A stretch of DNA of 64,000 nucleotides from AC-32 sp045806105 (lineage in GTDB: Bacteria > Actinomycetota > Thermoleophilia > Gaiellales > Gaiellaceae): positions 1-64,000 of the forward strand of contig JBJMJY010000060.1 in assembly GCA_045806105.1 (NCBI GenBank), read 5' to 3'. Below the pieces are notes generated by a model. That model was not told the origin of the DNA, made no database searches, and was given only the letters and a program-made list of their open reading frames with translations. Both the position numbers and the translations under genes were made by a program. The stretch's first letter is position 1, and every line of letters begins with the position of its first letter. This document shows, one piece after another, positions 37,101 through 45,994 of the stretch.

Positions 37101-37559
37101 GTGCTGCAGGTAGGCGAGCAAGTGCCGGACGCACAGGTCTGGCTGGGCCCGCGCGAGCCCGTCTCGCTGCGCGGCCTCGCGGCGGAGAAGCCGCTACTGC
37201 TGCTCTTCTACCTCTTCGACTGGTCGGCGACCTGAACTAGCGAGATGGAGCTCCTGCGTGACAGGAGAGCGGACTTCGAGGAGGCAGGCGTGCAGGCGAT
37301 GGGGATCTCGCGGGACTCGCCCTGGACCCACATCTCCTGGATGCAGGCGCTCGACCTGAACTTCCCGCTGCTCTCCGACTGGAACGCCGAGGCGGTACGC
37401 GCGTTCGGCGTCGCGCATGACTTCCGCGGCTTCAAGGACGTCGCCGAGCGGACGGCGTTCCTCCTCGATCGGAGCGGTACGGTCCGCGGCGCATGGCGGT
37501 ACGAGGCGGCAGAGGTGCCGGACTTCGACGAGCTGCTCTCGGCCGCCCGGGCCTTGTAG
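37101..37559 (+). CDS. AhpE-like peroxiredoxin with in-frame TGA at the peroxidatic position (candidate selenoprotein)
   Basis: GTG 37101 to TAG 37559, 152 residues if TGA 37233-37235 is read as selenocysteine (codon 45). Upstream half: VGEQVPDAQVWLGPREPVSL, LRGLAAEKPLLLLFYLFDWS; then AT-U-TSEMELLRD; downstream half: GISRDSPWTHISWMQALDLN, FPLLSDWNAEAVRAFGV, DRSGTVRGAWRY. This is a complete AhpC/TSA fold, and the TGA falls exactly where peroxiredoxins have the peroxidatic Cys (Cys45 in M. tuberculosis AhpE, from memory). A 6-bp hairpin follows the TGA. It would reduce peroxides with high efficiency. If UGA were a true stop, the gene would be broken at its catalytic residue. Confidence 0.8.
37251..37267 (+). 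promoter_or_regulatory. candidate bacterial SECIS hairpin
   Basis: CTCCTG-CGTGA-CAGGAG: 6 perfect pairs with a 5-nt loop containing GU, starting 15 nt after the in-frame TGA. Position and size fit bacterial SECIS elements that recruit SelB. Confidence 0.6.
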
Positions 37560-39400
37560 CGCTTCTCGTCGCGCTCTACCTCGGCGCCGGGCTGCTCGCG
37601 ACGGCGCCGAAGCTCGGCGAGGCCGGCTCGCGCTTCCTGGCGCGCGGCACGCCGGTTCCCGGCGAGGCGGCGGCCGGAGACCACCTCCAGGCCGAGTACC
37701 ACCTCTGGCTCGTCGGACACCAGCTCTCGCGCGGTGCGGCGCCCTGGCGCGACCCGTACACGTTCCGTCCGGAGAGCCCACCGCGCTGGAACTTCGGCGG
37801 CTGGCCGTTCGGCCTGCCGTTCTGGCCGCTGACGACGCTCTTCGGGCCGGTGCTCGGCTGGAACCTGTTCCTGCTGTTGACCTACCTCGCGGCCGGGGGG
37901 TTCGCCTACCTGTGGCTGCGGGAGCTGCGGCTGCCGGCCGGCGCGGCGCTCGTGGGCGGGCTCGTGTTCACGCTGGAGCCGTACCGTGTCGCGCAGAGCG
38001 CGGGGCACCTGCGCGGGCCGATCTCGGCGCTGCTGCCGCTCTCGCTGTGGGCGTTCGAGCGCTCGCGCCGCGGCTCGCGCTGGTGGCTCGCCGGAGCCGC
38101 GGCGGCACTCGCGTCGATCCCATTCTCCGACGTCCACCTCGCGCTGGGCGCGATCCCGTTCTTCGTCCTCTACGCGTTCCTGCGCGGCGGCCGTTGGGCC
38201 GCGTCGGCAGCTCTCCCGGGGGTCGCGGCTGCCCTGGTCGTCGGCCGGGTCTCGACTTCGGGGATCGGCGCCGGGGGACGGTCGCTGCGCGAGGTCGCGC
38301 GCTACTCGGCGAGCGGGCTCGATTTCGTCACGCGCCATCCGCGTCACGGGCTCGAGAGCTTCGTCTTCCTCGGCTGGCTGACACCGCTGCTCGCGCTCGC
38401 GGGGCTCGTCGTGCTGCTGCTCGCGCGCCGCTACGGGCTGGCGGCCGCCCTGGCCGTCGGCGCAGTGGTGCCGATCCTCCTCGCGCTCGGGACGCACTTC
38501 CCGCTCTATGAGCCGCTCTGGCACCACTTCCCACCGCTGCGCTACCCGCGCGTGCCGGAGCGGCAGATGCCGATTGCATGCCTCGCGGCCGCGGCCCTGG
38601 TCGCCTTCGCCGTCGCCCGGATCGCCCGCTCGTTCCCGAGGCTAGTAACAGTCTGTTACTTGCTCGCGGTTCTGGCGCTCGCGGCCGACCTGCGGGTCTG
38701 GGTCTACGAGGCGGCCGCGGCCGATCGCGACAACGGCGCGTACGAAGCGCTGCGCCACGCGCCGCCCGGCCGGCTGCTCGAGATGCCGGTGCTACACCCG
38801 AACGTGCACCTGGGGAGCATCTACCACTGGTACGACCAGGTCGCCCGACGCGAGCGGCCGGGCGGCTACTCGACCATCGCGCCGAAGGGCGCCGCCCGCC
38901 TGGCGCTGCGTCTCTCGGAGCTCAACTGCGGCGACTGGCGGCCGGCAGACGAGGGGCTCCTGCGGCGACTCGACGTCCGTTACGTCGCCTTCCACCGCGG
39001 CCTAGCCGGCGACACGGGCTGGTTTGCGTGGCGCGAGCTCCGGCGCCGCGGCTTCGGTCAGCTCGCCCGCGACGGCGCGATCACGATGCTGGCGCCCGGA
39101 CGCTCCGGCGGCCGTTCGCCGGTCGCCGAGCCGGCCCGCAACGTCGTCTTCTGCGAGGGCTGGAACGGCCGCTCGCCGCGCTACCGCCACGCCGCGTTTT
39201 GGGCCCGCGGCCCGGTTCGCGTGCGACTGACGACACGGAAGCCCGTGCGCACGACGGTGACCGTCGACCGCAGACCCATGCAGACGCAGCTGGTCACGCG
39301 CCCCGCGACGCTGCGCGCCGGCAGCGCGGGCTGGCACATCGTCGCCGTCGACGTCGACCGCGCCGACCGCGGCCTCGAACTCACGGTCTCCCCGCGGTAG
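37493..39400 (+). CDS. polytopic membrane protein, glycosyltransferase-C-like
   Basis: 635 residues, ATG 37493, the first 22 codons overlapping the peroxiredoxin gene in another frame. About ten transmembrane helices through residue ~400 with the large loop GDHLQAEYHLWLVGHQLSRG after TM1 (GT-C-like arrangement with acidic residues), then an extracytoplasmic C-terminal domain of about 230 residues with beta strands. Probably envelope glycan or lipid modification, but no specific family motif. A GTAACA palindrome (38645-38659) lies inside the coding sequence. Confidence 0.75.
   Translation: MAVRGGRGAGLRRAALGRPGLVALLVALYLGAGLLATAPKLGEAGSRFLARGTPVPGEAAAGDHLQAEYHLWLVGHQLSRGAAPWRDPYTFRPESPPRWNFGGWPFGLPFWPLTTLFGPVLGWNLFLLLTYLAAGGFAYLWLRELRLPAGAALVGGLVFTLEPYRVAQSAGHLRGPISALLPLSLWAFERSRRGSRWWLAGAAAALASIPFSDVHLALGAIPFFVLYAFLRGGRWAASAALPGVAAALVVGRVSTSGIGAGGRSLREVARYSASGLDFVTRHPRHGLESFVFLGWLTPLLALAGLVVLLLARRYGLAAALAVGAVVPILLALGTHFPLYEPLWHHFPPLRYPRVPERQMPIACLAAAALVAFAVARIARSFPRLVTVCYLLAVLALAADLRVWVYEAAAADRDNGAYEALRHAPPGRLLEMPVLHPNVHLGSIYHWYDQVARRERPGGYSTIAPKGAARLALRLSELNCGDWRPADEGLLRRLDVRYVAFHRGLAGDTGWFAWRELRRRGFGQLARDGAITMLAPGRSGGRSPVAEPARNVVFCEGWNGRSPRYRHAAFWARGPVRVRLTTRKPVRTTVTVDRRPMQTQLVTRPATLRAGSAGWHIVAVDVDRADRGLELTVSPR
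38645..38659. repeat. third copy of the 15-bp GTAACA palindrome
   Basis: GTAACAGTCTGTTAC inside the membrane protein gene (encodes LVTVCYLL), identical with the first copy (15606) over 20 bases including the following TTGCT. Confidence 0.7.
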
Positions 39401-39470
39401 CCACGCCGGGCTTGGGACTTGGGTCCCAGCAAGCGGCGCCGTACGTCCGCTTGGCGTCGAAGTCGCCCAG

Positions 39471-39490
39471 CTACATGGCCATCGCGTGGT
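39471..39490. repeat. left copy of 20-bp direct repeat matching the fabI 3' end
   Basis: CTACATGGCCATCGCGTGGT, 19 of 20 identical with 46816-46835, which is the stop codon and last codons of fabI. On the minus strand it reads HAMAM-stop (fabI: HAMGM-stop). The two copies are in direct orientation 7.3 kb apart. Confidence 0.6.
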
Positions 39491-39601
39491 GAGCCATGTT
39501 TTGACCTTCGGATCGAGCGAGGGCAATCACGCTGGACTCGTGAGCAGATGACCGGAGAATCGACGCTGTAATCAGGGTTTGTGGCTGACGCCGACCGATC
39601 T

Positions 39602-39623
39602 GTCATCACCCCGTCATCACGAG
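39602..39623. promoter_or_regulatory. tandem GTCATCAC motif, 11-bp period
   Basis: GTCATCACCCC GTCATCACGAG; a closely similar pair occurs at 46719-46740 upstream of the response regulator. The gap 39401-39783 otherwise contains no supportable gene. Confidence 0.45.
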
Positions 39624-39734
39624 CACGCCATTGCGCCCTCGCACTTCGCCCCAGCGCTCTGACAGTGCAGATCGTGCCTCCACTCGCGAAACGCGGTCCG
39701 AGCTCCAGAGTGGATCATCGGGCTACCGGAGAGG

Positions 39735-39767
39735 AACGGGCGGCCATCAAGCTTAAGCCGCCCGTTT
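39735..39767. terminator. hairpin terminator, probably bidirectional
   Basis: AACGGGCGGC (39735-39744) pairs perfectly with GCCGCCCGTT (39757-39766) around a 12-nt loop and is followed by T. It lies just after the stop of the secreted protein gene at 39784. Confidence 0.65.
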
Positions 39768-39783
39768 CGTGCTAGGGACCCGC

Positions 39784-40272
39784 CTACGAGTCGTAGCGGA
39801 TCGTCCCAGAGAGCTTCACCGTGCTCGTCCCGGCCGGTCTCGCGTTGCTTCCCTCCAACCTGGCCGTGCCGGTAAGCGTCCCAGTCGCGCCTTCGTAAGC
39901 ACCGGTGCCGCCGACGACGACATCAGTGAGGTCTGCGCGACCAACCTCAAGCGGCCCCGGGCGACACACGTGCGGGCATGTTGCGCCGCTGGCGGTCTCC
40001 TCGAGGATCAGCGAGCCGCCCGGGAGGTTGATCGAGCGTAGATCGCACGTTCCACCACAACCGGCACCGAACACGACGAGTTCCGTCGCCTGACCGAGTG
40101 GACTTACCTCACCTGTTCCACACGAGACATCGGGGAAGCCGGGGCACGTGATGCTTGGATGGATGGGCTCGGCAAACGTCATCGTTACGAACTGCGCTGT
40201 GGTCGCTGACGCTTGCGAGACCGTCAACGCCAAAGCGGTCATGACTACCAACAACAAGATGAGTCGACACAT
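39784..40272 (-). CDS. secreted Cys-rich protein of unknown function
   Basis: 162 residues, ATG 40272, signal peptide LILLLVVMTALALTVSQASA. The mature part is beta-rich with paired Cys (CPGFPDVSCG, GCGGTCDLRS, CPHVCRPG) and a Gly/Thr-rich end (GGTGAYEGATGTLTGTARLE) like barrel-type secreted domains. Followed by a hairpin terminator. Confidence 0.7.
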   Translation of the reverse strand: MCRLILLLVVMTALALTVSQASATTAQFVTMTFAEPIHPSITCPGFPDVSCGTGEVSPLGQATELVVFGAGCGGTCDLRSINLPGGSLILEETASGATCPHVCRPGPLEVGRADLTDVVVGGTGAYEGATGTLTGTARLEGSNARPAGTSTVKLSGTIRYDS

Positions 40273-40361
40273 CTCGATCCTCCTTCTCGAATTGAGCGGA
40301 CGTCAGTCGGCGCCTCACGTTCACCCCGCAGCCTTGGCTCGTTGACGGCTCGGGATCGCCT

Positions 40362-40826
40362 CTAGCGGCGGACGAGGTTCCCGTTGGCGTCGAGCTGGCC
40401 CCCGGGGCCGCTAAGGGGACGCTCGACGAACTTGGTCGGGCGGTTGAGGCCGAAGCGGACGTTCCAGGCCGCGAGGTTGCCGAAGTGGGTGAAATCGGCC
40501 AGTGCGGATTTCGCGACCGGGTCGAGATTCCCGTCGACCTTGATCGAATAGCCCGCGCGCACTAGCTGCTTCTTCAAACGGATGACGTCGAGGCCTTGGG
40601 CCCATAGTGACGGCGGCGTCCACACAGATGCGGGTGTTGCGGCGGTGACGTCCGTTCCGCCCCCACCTGCCAGTTGCGCGATGATCAGCCACGTGCCGAG
40701 GGAGCCCAGGGCGAGCGCGAGAATGCATCCGGCGAGCACGACGGGCCTGCGCCAGCTCCGTTGTGAACGCAACGGCGCGGTCGACGGAAGGCGAATCAGG
40801 TCTGGTTTCGCGACGGTGGTGGTCAT
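40362..40826 (-). CDS. membrane-anchored protein with peptidoglycan-binding-like repeat
   Basis: 154 residues, ATG 40826. One transmembrane helix (VLAGCILALALGSLGTWLII) and an extracytoplasmic part containing DVIRLKKQLVRAGYSIKVDG-NLDPVAKSALADF, which resembles the peptidoglycan-binding (PG_binding_1) helix motif. Divergent from the ABC exporter genes. Confidence 0.68.
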   Translation of the reverse strand: MTTTVAKPDLIRLPSTAPLRSQRSWRRPVVLAGCILALALGSLGTWLIIAQLAGGGGTDVTAATPASVWTPPSLWAQGLDVIRLKKQLVRAGYSIKVDGNLDPVAKSALADFTHFGNLAAWNVRFGLNRPTKFVERPLSGPGGQLDANGNLVRR

Positions 40827-40985
40827 TTCGACTGCCTCCTAAGTTGCGGTTCCGAACACGCCGCTGACGCTACGGTCGGTGCCGGCCCCGCACAACGGCG
40901 CCAGCGGGTGAGTCTCCAGCGGCCACCGGGCGTATTCGTTGCCCAGCTGGCTTGGTTGCGATCGGCGCGGCCACGGTTCACAGTC

Positions 40986-41711
40986 GTGCTCGTGGCGGCA
41001 GCGCCGGAAGTGCTGAAGACCCTTCGCCTCCGCAAGACGTTCGAGTCCGACGGGGTGCCCGTCCGGGCGCTGCGCAGGGTCGACCTGGTCGTCGCCGACG
41101 GCGAGTTCGTTGCGGTGACCGGCCCATCCGGGTGCGGCAAGTCGACGCTGCTGAACCTCGTCGCCGGGCTCGAGACGCCGAGCGACGGCGAGATCGTCCT
41201 CGCGGGCGAACAGCTCGCCGGCAAGGACGAGAGCGAGCTGGCGCACCTGCGCCGCCGGCACGTGGGCTTCGTGTTCCAGTTCTTCAACCTGCTCGAGGAC
41301 ACCTCGGCGCTCGAGAACGTCATCCTCGCCGCCGTCATCGCGGGCGCCTCACGTCGGCGGGCCGAGGCGCGGGCGCGCGAGCTGCTCGACCTGCTGGGGC
41401 TTCCGGACAAGGCCGGCGAACTGCCTGCCGTGCTATCGGGAGGCCAGCGACAGCGGCTGGCGATCGCCCGCGCCCTCGCGAACGAGCCGACGCTGCTGCT
41501 CGCGGACGAGCCGACTGGTGCTCTCGACAGCGCGGGCGGCCTCGAGGTGCTCGAGCTCTTCCGGCGCCTCCACGCCGCCGGGCAGACGATCTTGCTCGTG
41601 ACGCACGACGGGCATGTCGCCGACGCGGCGGAGCGCGTGGTGCAGCTGCAGGACGGCCGCGTGGTCGGCGCCAGGATCGCCGCGCCGGCGGCGACCGTGT
41701 TGGGAGCCTGA
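40986..41711 (+). CDS. ABC transporter ATP-binding protein, LolD/MacB type
   Basis: 241 residues from GTG 40986 (GTG 40992 also possible; a longer frame opens at 40908). Walker A GPSGCGKST, signature LSGGQRQRLAIARAL, Walker B LLLADEPTGALD, typical of MacB/LolD-type ATPases that drive FtsX-like permeases. The permease gene starts directly after the stop codon. Confidence 0.92.
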   Translation: MLVAAAPEVLKTLRLRKTFESDGVPVRALRRVDLVVADGEFVAVTGPSGCGKSTLLNLVAGLETPSDGEIVLAGEQLAGKDESELAHLRRRHVGFVFQFFNLLEDTSALENVILAAVIAGASRRRAEARARELLDLLGLPDKAGELPAVLSGGQRQRLAIARALANEPTLLLADEPTGALDSAGGLEVLELFRRLHAAGQTILLVTHDGHVADAAERVVQLQDGRVVGARIAAPAATVLGA

Positions 41712-44390
41712 GTGACCGCCGTCTGGCTGCGGTTCCGACGCGAGCTCCGCTCGCGCTGGCGCGGCTGGCTCGTAGTGGCAGTGCTCGCCGGGGTCGCGGG
41801 CGGTGCAGTGCTCACGGCAGCTGCAGGCGCGCGCCGCACCCACTCGGCACTCGGGCGCCACCTCGTCGCGTACCGCTTTCCCGACGCATCGCTCCAAATG
41901 AGCAATTCCGGCCCCGACAACACGACCTACAAGCGGACGATCCAGGAGATCCGATCCCTTCCAGATGTCGAGGCCTCGGCCGTCACCGGCTTCCTCTCCT
42001 ACTGCGCCCGGGACGCGCAAAACCGGCCCGTGAGCTTCCTCGGGCCGCAGGCCGTCCAGTTTCTCGTAAACATCGACGGCCGGGACGGCGTCGACCTCCA
42101 CCGTCCCAAGGTGCTCGCGGGCCGGACGCCCGATCCCGCCCGGCCGCGCGAAGTGCTGCTCGACACGCGCGCCGCCCGCCGCTTCGGCGTCCGCCCCGGC
42201 GGCCTGATCCCGATCCGCGTGTTCTCGAGTTGGGGAGAAAGCGATCTGCCAGTCTTCCACTGCGATCCGCGCAACCGGAATCCGGCACAGCGAGGGCTGC
42301 CGGAGCGGCGCGAGATCAGGCAGATCCTGATTTCCTGCAAGGGCTCGGCCAAGTGCGCGCGGGCGAAGCGCGTGATCGACCGGCTCTACGTTCGCGTCCG
42401 AAAGGGAGCGAGCCTCGCCCGCCTGGCGCAGCGCTATTCCGACGTCCCTGATGCCAAGGTGACCGGCGGAAAGCTGTGGGCCGAGCGGGGACGCGTCCCC
42501 GCCTTCGAGCGGGTGGCATTCCGCCTTCGCACGCACGCGCTCTCGCACCCGTTCCGGACAGGCTTCGGCTGGCATATCGTCGAGCCGCTCACGAAGGTCG
42601 TCCCGGTCGGTCCGCTGCTCCGACTGCGGGTCGTCGGGATCAAGGCGGCCACGGAGCCCTACCCGATCGGGACCCTCACGCTGACGCCGGCGTTCGACCG
42701 CATCTACCGATTCGACATCCGCTACTCCGACTTCGTCATCCCGGTCAGGCTCCGACACGGTGCCGCCGACATCCCCACCCTCGCGCGGGCCACTGGAACG
42801 GAACTTCGCCCGGAGAGCGACGACGCCGCGAAGATCCAGCGCTCGCTCGACCACGAGGCGCAGGCGCTCTGGCTGGCGGCCGGTTTCAGCGCCCTGCTCG
42901 CCCTCGTCCTCCTCGCTCCGGCGCTCCTGCGGCTGGCCGCCCTCGCGGCCGGAGGGCATCCGACGTTGCGGGCGCTCGGGATGACCCGGCGCCAGCTCCT
43001 CGCCGTCGACGTCGTCCGAGCTACTGCGATCGGCACCGTGGCCGCGTGCCTCGCGGTCGTGCTCGCCTTCGCGTTCTCGCCGCTGACGCCGATCGGACTC
43101 GCGCGCGACCTCGAGCCCAATCCCGGCTTTGCGCTCGACGTGCTCGTCCTCGCGCTGGGAGGCGCAGGAGTCGTGCTCCTCGTCGTGTCGGCCGGCGCCA
43201 TCGCGTCGCTGCAGGCGAGGATGGCGCGCGGTGACCTGGCGGCACGCGCAGGCTGCCCGCCGGCGGAGGCGCTCGCGCGCTGGGGTCTGCCGCCGACGGC
43301 GGTCAGCGGTGTCCGGCTGGCACTCGCGCGGGGCCGCGGGACGATGACGGTGCCGATCGGCGGGACGCTGCTGGGAGCGATTGCGTCCGTGGCGGTGGTC
43401 GCCGTCGCACTCACCTTCACGGCCAGCATGGATCACCTGCTCTCGACGCCGCGCCTCTACGGGCAGAACTGGGACTACCGCACCAACTTCGTCACTCCGC
43501 CGCCAGCGCGGGTCCGGGCGGACCCCGGGATCAGCGACGCGGCCGAGGGTGGCAGCGATGAGAGGGTCCGCCTCGACGGCCGGACGGCCCACGTCGTCGC
43601 GATGGACGACATCAAGGGCAGGATCGGACCGGTCGTGACCGACGGCCACGCGCCGGAGCGGCTGGACGAGATCCTGCTCTCGTCGAAGCTGATGAACCGG
43701 CTCGGCGTCCACATCGGCGACAGCGTCGAGGCGCGAGATCGCCGTTCGGTACGGATGCGGGTCGTCGGCCGCGGTGTCCTACCCGAGAATGTCGTCGCCG
43801 TCGGCCCCCGGCCGGATGCGGCGATGACGTTCCAGGCGTACAAGCGGCTGAATCCACAGGCGCACGTGGGCGACTTCGAGGCCCGCATCGCGCCCGGTCC
43901 GGCCAGGCAGGCGACCCTCGCCCGGCTCGAGCGGCAGTACGCACATCCAGCACCGGGGCCGCCGCAGACCGTCGCCGACTTCGGCGGTGTGCGGAGCTTG
44001 CCGGTGATCGTGTCTGCGCTGCTTGCGGCGATCGCAACCGCCGCACTCGCGCACACCCTCGTCACCGCGATCCGGCGGCGGCGGCGCCAGCTCGCCGTCC
44101 TGAAGACGCTGGGCTTCGACCGTCGCCAGCTGCACGCCACCGTCGCGTGGCAGGCGACGACGTTCGCGGCGCTCGGGCTCGTCATCGGGCTCCCGCTGGG
44201 AGTCGCTGCCGGACGCTGGGCGTGGTACCTGTTTGCGGAGCAGATCGAGGTCGTCCCGGAGCCGGTGACCCCGATCTCGCTCGTCCTGCTCGTCGTCCCG
44301 GTCGCGGTCCTTCTGGCGAACCTGGTGGCCGCTCTACCGGCGTGGAGCGCGGCGCGCACGCGCGCCGCCGTCGTCCTGAGGGCCGAGTAA
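41712..44390 (+). CDS. FtsX-like ABC permease with inserted parvulin-type PPIase domain
   Basis: 892 residues, GTG 41712. TM1 (about 18-40), a large extracytoplasmic region, three central helices (about 385-500), another extracytoplasmic region, and C-terminal helices (about 770-880) in the duplicated FtsX pattern. Inside the first extracytoplasmic domain, residues 199-293 resemble PpiC rotamases: RQILISC at the start, KGASLARLAQRYSDVPDAKV, TGGKLW, PAFERVAFRL and FRTGFGWHIVEPL. The insertion splits the usual MacB strands (GGLIPIRVF | LLRLRVVGI). It may help fold or grip exported or surface proteins. Forms an exporter with the upstream ATPase; stop overlaps the kinase start (TAATG). Confidence 0.88.
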   Translation: MTAVWLRFRRELRSRWRGWLVVAVLAGVAGGAVLTAAAGARRTHSALGRHLVAYRFPDASLQMSNSGPDNTTYKRTIQEIRSLPDVEASAVTGFLSYCARDAQNRPVSFLGPQAVQFLVNIDGRDGVDLHRPKVLAGRTPDPARPREVLLDTRAARRFGVRPGGLIPIRVFSSWGESDLPVFHCDPRNRNPAQRGLPERREIRQILISCKGSAKCARAKRVIDRLYVRVRKGASLARLAQRYSDVPDAKVTGGKLWAERGRVPAFERVAFRLRTHALSHPFRTGFGWHIVEPLTKVVPVGPLLRLRVVGIKAATEPYPIGTLTLTPAFDRIYRFDIRYSDFVIPVRLRHGAADIPTLARATGTELRPESDDAAKIQRSLDHEAQALWLAAGFSALLALVLLAPALLRLAALAAGGHPTLRALGMTRRQLLAVDVVRATAIGTVAACLAVVLAFAFSPLTPIGLARDLEPNPGFALDVLVLALGGAGVVLLVVSAGAIASLQARMARGDLAARAGCPPAEALARWGLPPTAVSGVRLALARGRGTMTVPIGGTLLGAIASVAVVAVALTFTASMDHLLSTPRLYGQNWDYRTNFVTPPPARVRADPGISDAAEGGSDERVRLDGRTAHVVAMDDIKGRIGPVVTDGHAPERLDEILLSSKLMNRLGVHIGDSVEARDRRSVRMRVVGRGVLPENVVAVGPRPDAAMTFQAYKRLNPQAHVGDFEARIAPGPARQATLARLERQYAHPAPGPPQTVADFGGVRSLPVIVSALLAAIATAALAHTLVTAIRRRRRQLAVLKTLGFDRRQLHATVAWQATTFAALGLVIGLPLGVAAGRWAWYLFAEQIEVVPEPVTPISLVLLVVPVAVLLANLVAALPAWSAARTRAAVVLRAE

Positions 44391-45994
44391 TGGCCGCGAA
44401 CGTCGAACGCCTTACCGCCGTGCTCCGACTCCGGCGGGCACCCGCACACCGCGGAAGTGAACGTGCGCGGACGCACTCCTTCGCACTCGGGCTCGCGATC
44501 GCCGTCGAGGTTGTTGTCGTCGCGTCGACGCTGCATCTCCTCGTCGGCTGGCCCCCGAGGCTGCTCGAGATCGCCACCGCCGCGACGCTCGCAGTCCTCG
44601 TTACGGCGGTCGTGCGGGTTCCGAGGCGGCTCGAGGCTCGCGTCACGAGCCTCGTTTCCCCTGTGATCTCCGTCGTCGGCCTGACGGCGCTCGTGGCCGC
44701 CGTCTATGTCGTCGTCGTCCTCGGGCTCGGCCGGCCTCCCACGCACGACGAGCGCACCGTACTCGCGCTCTCGATCGCGGCCGCCGGCGTCAGCGCGCTG
44801 CTGTACGTACCGGCGCGCCGGCGGCTCGCTGCTTTCTCGAACCGGCTCGTGCACGGGGGGCGCCAGGTGCCTGACGAGCTCCTCCGGACGTTCGGAGCGC
44901 GGCTCTCCCGCGCCGTCCCGCTCGACGAGCTCCTGCTCCAGCTTGCGGAATCGCTGCGGAGCGGGCTCGCGCTCGATTCGGCCGAGATCTGGACCTGCTC
45001 CGCCGGCGTGCTCGCGCGCGTCGTCTCCGAGCCGGAGAGAGGTCCGGCGGCCCTCCACATGACCGCGTCGGAGGAATCGATCCTCGCGAATAGCGGCATT
45101 TCCGGGTCAGCCCGAGTCGCCGTCTGGCTGCCGCAGCTGCTCGGCGACCGGGGCGACGCGCACGTGCGCGTCGCGCCCCTGGCACACGCGGGGGAGCTCT
45201 TCGGCCTGATCGTCGTGGAGCGCTCAGCACACTCCGAGCCGTTCGACGAGCAGGCCGACAGCGTCCTCGCCGACTTGGCACGTCAAGTCGCGCTTGCGCT
45301 CCGCAACGCCCGGCTCGACTCGGACCTGCAGGCATCGCTCGAGGAACTTCGTCGACGGGCGCACGAGCTTCGCCTCTCGCGAGCGCGCGTGGTCGCCGCG
45401 GCCAACGCCGAACGACGACGGATCGAGCGCGACCTGCACGACGGCGCCCAGCAACACCTGGTCGCACTGGAAGCAAACCTCGGAGCCGTGAGCGCGCTCA
45501 TCGAGTCGGACCCCGAGGGAGCCAAAGCCATTCTCGGCGAGCTTCGCGCGGCGGTTCGAGAGGCGATGCGGGACTTCCGCGATCTCGCCCACGGCATCTA
45601 CCCGCCGCTGCTCCAGGATCGGGGCCTATCCGAAGCTCTCGCGAGCGCCGCACGACGCGCGAGCATTTCAGCGCGCCTCGACGCCCCAACGGTCGGTCGC
45701 TACGACCCGGAGGTCGAGGCGACGGTCTACTTCTGCTGCGTGGAGGCGCTCCAGAACGCCGCGAAGCACGCCGGAGACGGCGCCCGCGCCACGATCCGAC
45801 TCTGGGAGCAAGAAGGAAGCCTGCGATTCGAAGTGGCCGATGATGGCTCGGGTCTCAATCCGGCAAGCACCACATTCGGTGCCGGACTGACGAACATGCG
45901 CGATCGGCTCGGGGCCGTCGGAGGCGACCTACGGATCGACTCGTCCCTCGACAGCGGCACGCGCGTCGCCGGGACGATCCCGCTCGAGCGCTAG
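44390..45994 (+). CDS. NarL-type sensor histidine kinase (HisKA_3)
   Basis: 534 residues, ATG 44390. Four hydrophobic helices at the N-terminus, a GAF-like region, a coiled coil (SLEELRRRAHELRLSRARVV), dimerisation motif RRRIERDLHDGAQQHLVALE with phosphoacceptor His, and HATPase motifs NAAKHA, DDGSGLN and GLTNMRDRLG. Signals to the convergent response regulator at 45991-46653; the genes share the stop word CTAG. In operon with an ABC exporter, as in envelope-stress or antibiotic-sensing systems. Confidence 0.93.
   Translation: MAANVERLTAVLRLRRAPAHRGSERARTHSFALGLAIAVEVVVVASTLHLLVGWPPRLLEIATAATLAVLVTAVVRVPRRLEARVTSLVSPVISVVGLTALVAAVYVVVVLGLGRPPTHDERTVLALSIAAAGVSALLYVPARRRLAAFSNRLVHGGRQVPDELLRTFGARLSRAVPLDELLLQLAESLRSGLALDSAEIWTCSAGVLARVVSEPERGPAALHMTASEESILANSGISGSARVAVWLPQLLGDRGDAHVRVAPLAHAGELFGLIVVERSAHSEPFDEQADSVLADLARQVALALRNARLDSDLQASLEELRRRAHELRLSRARVVAAANAERRRIERDLHDGAQQHLVALEANLGAVSALIESDPEGAKAILGELRAAVREAMRDFRDLAHGIYPPLLQDRGLSEALASAARRASISARLDAPTVGRYDPEVEATVYFCCVEALQNAAKHAGDGARATIRLWEQEGSLRFEVADDGSGLNPASTTFGAGLTNMRDRLGAVGGDLRIDSSLDSGTRVAGTIPLER

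Noticed and set aside
37245..37559. Stand-alone 104-residue thioredoxin-fold fragment starting at ATG 37245
   Set aside because: It would lack the N-terminal half and catalytic residue; the upstream in-frame half joined by TGA gives a complete peroxiredoxin.
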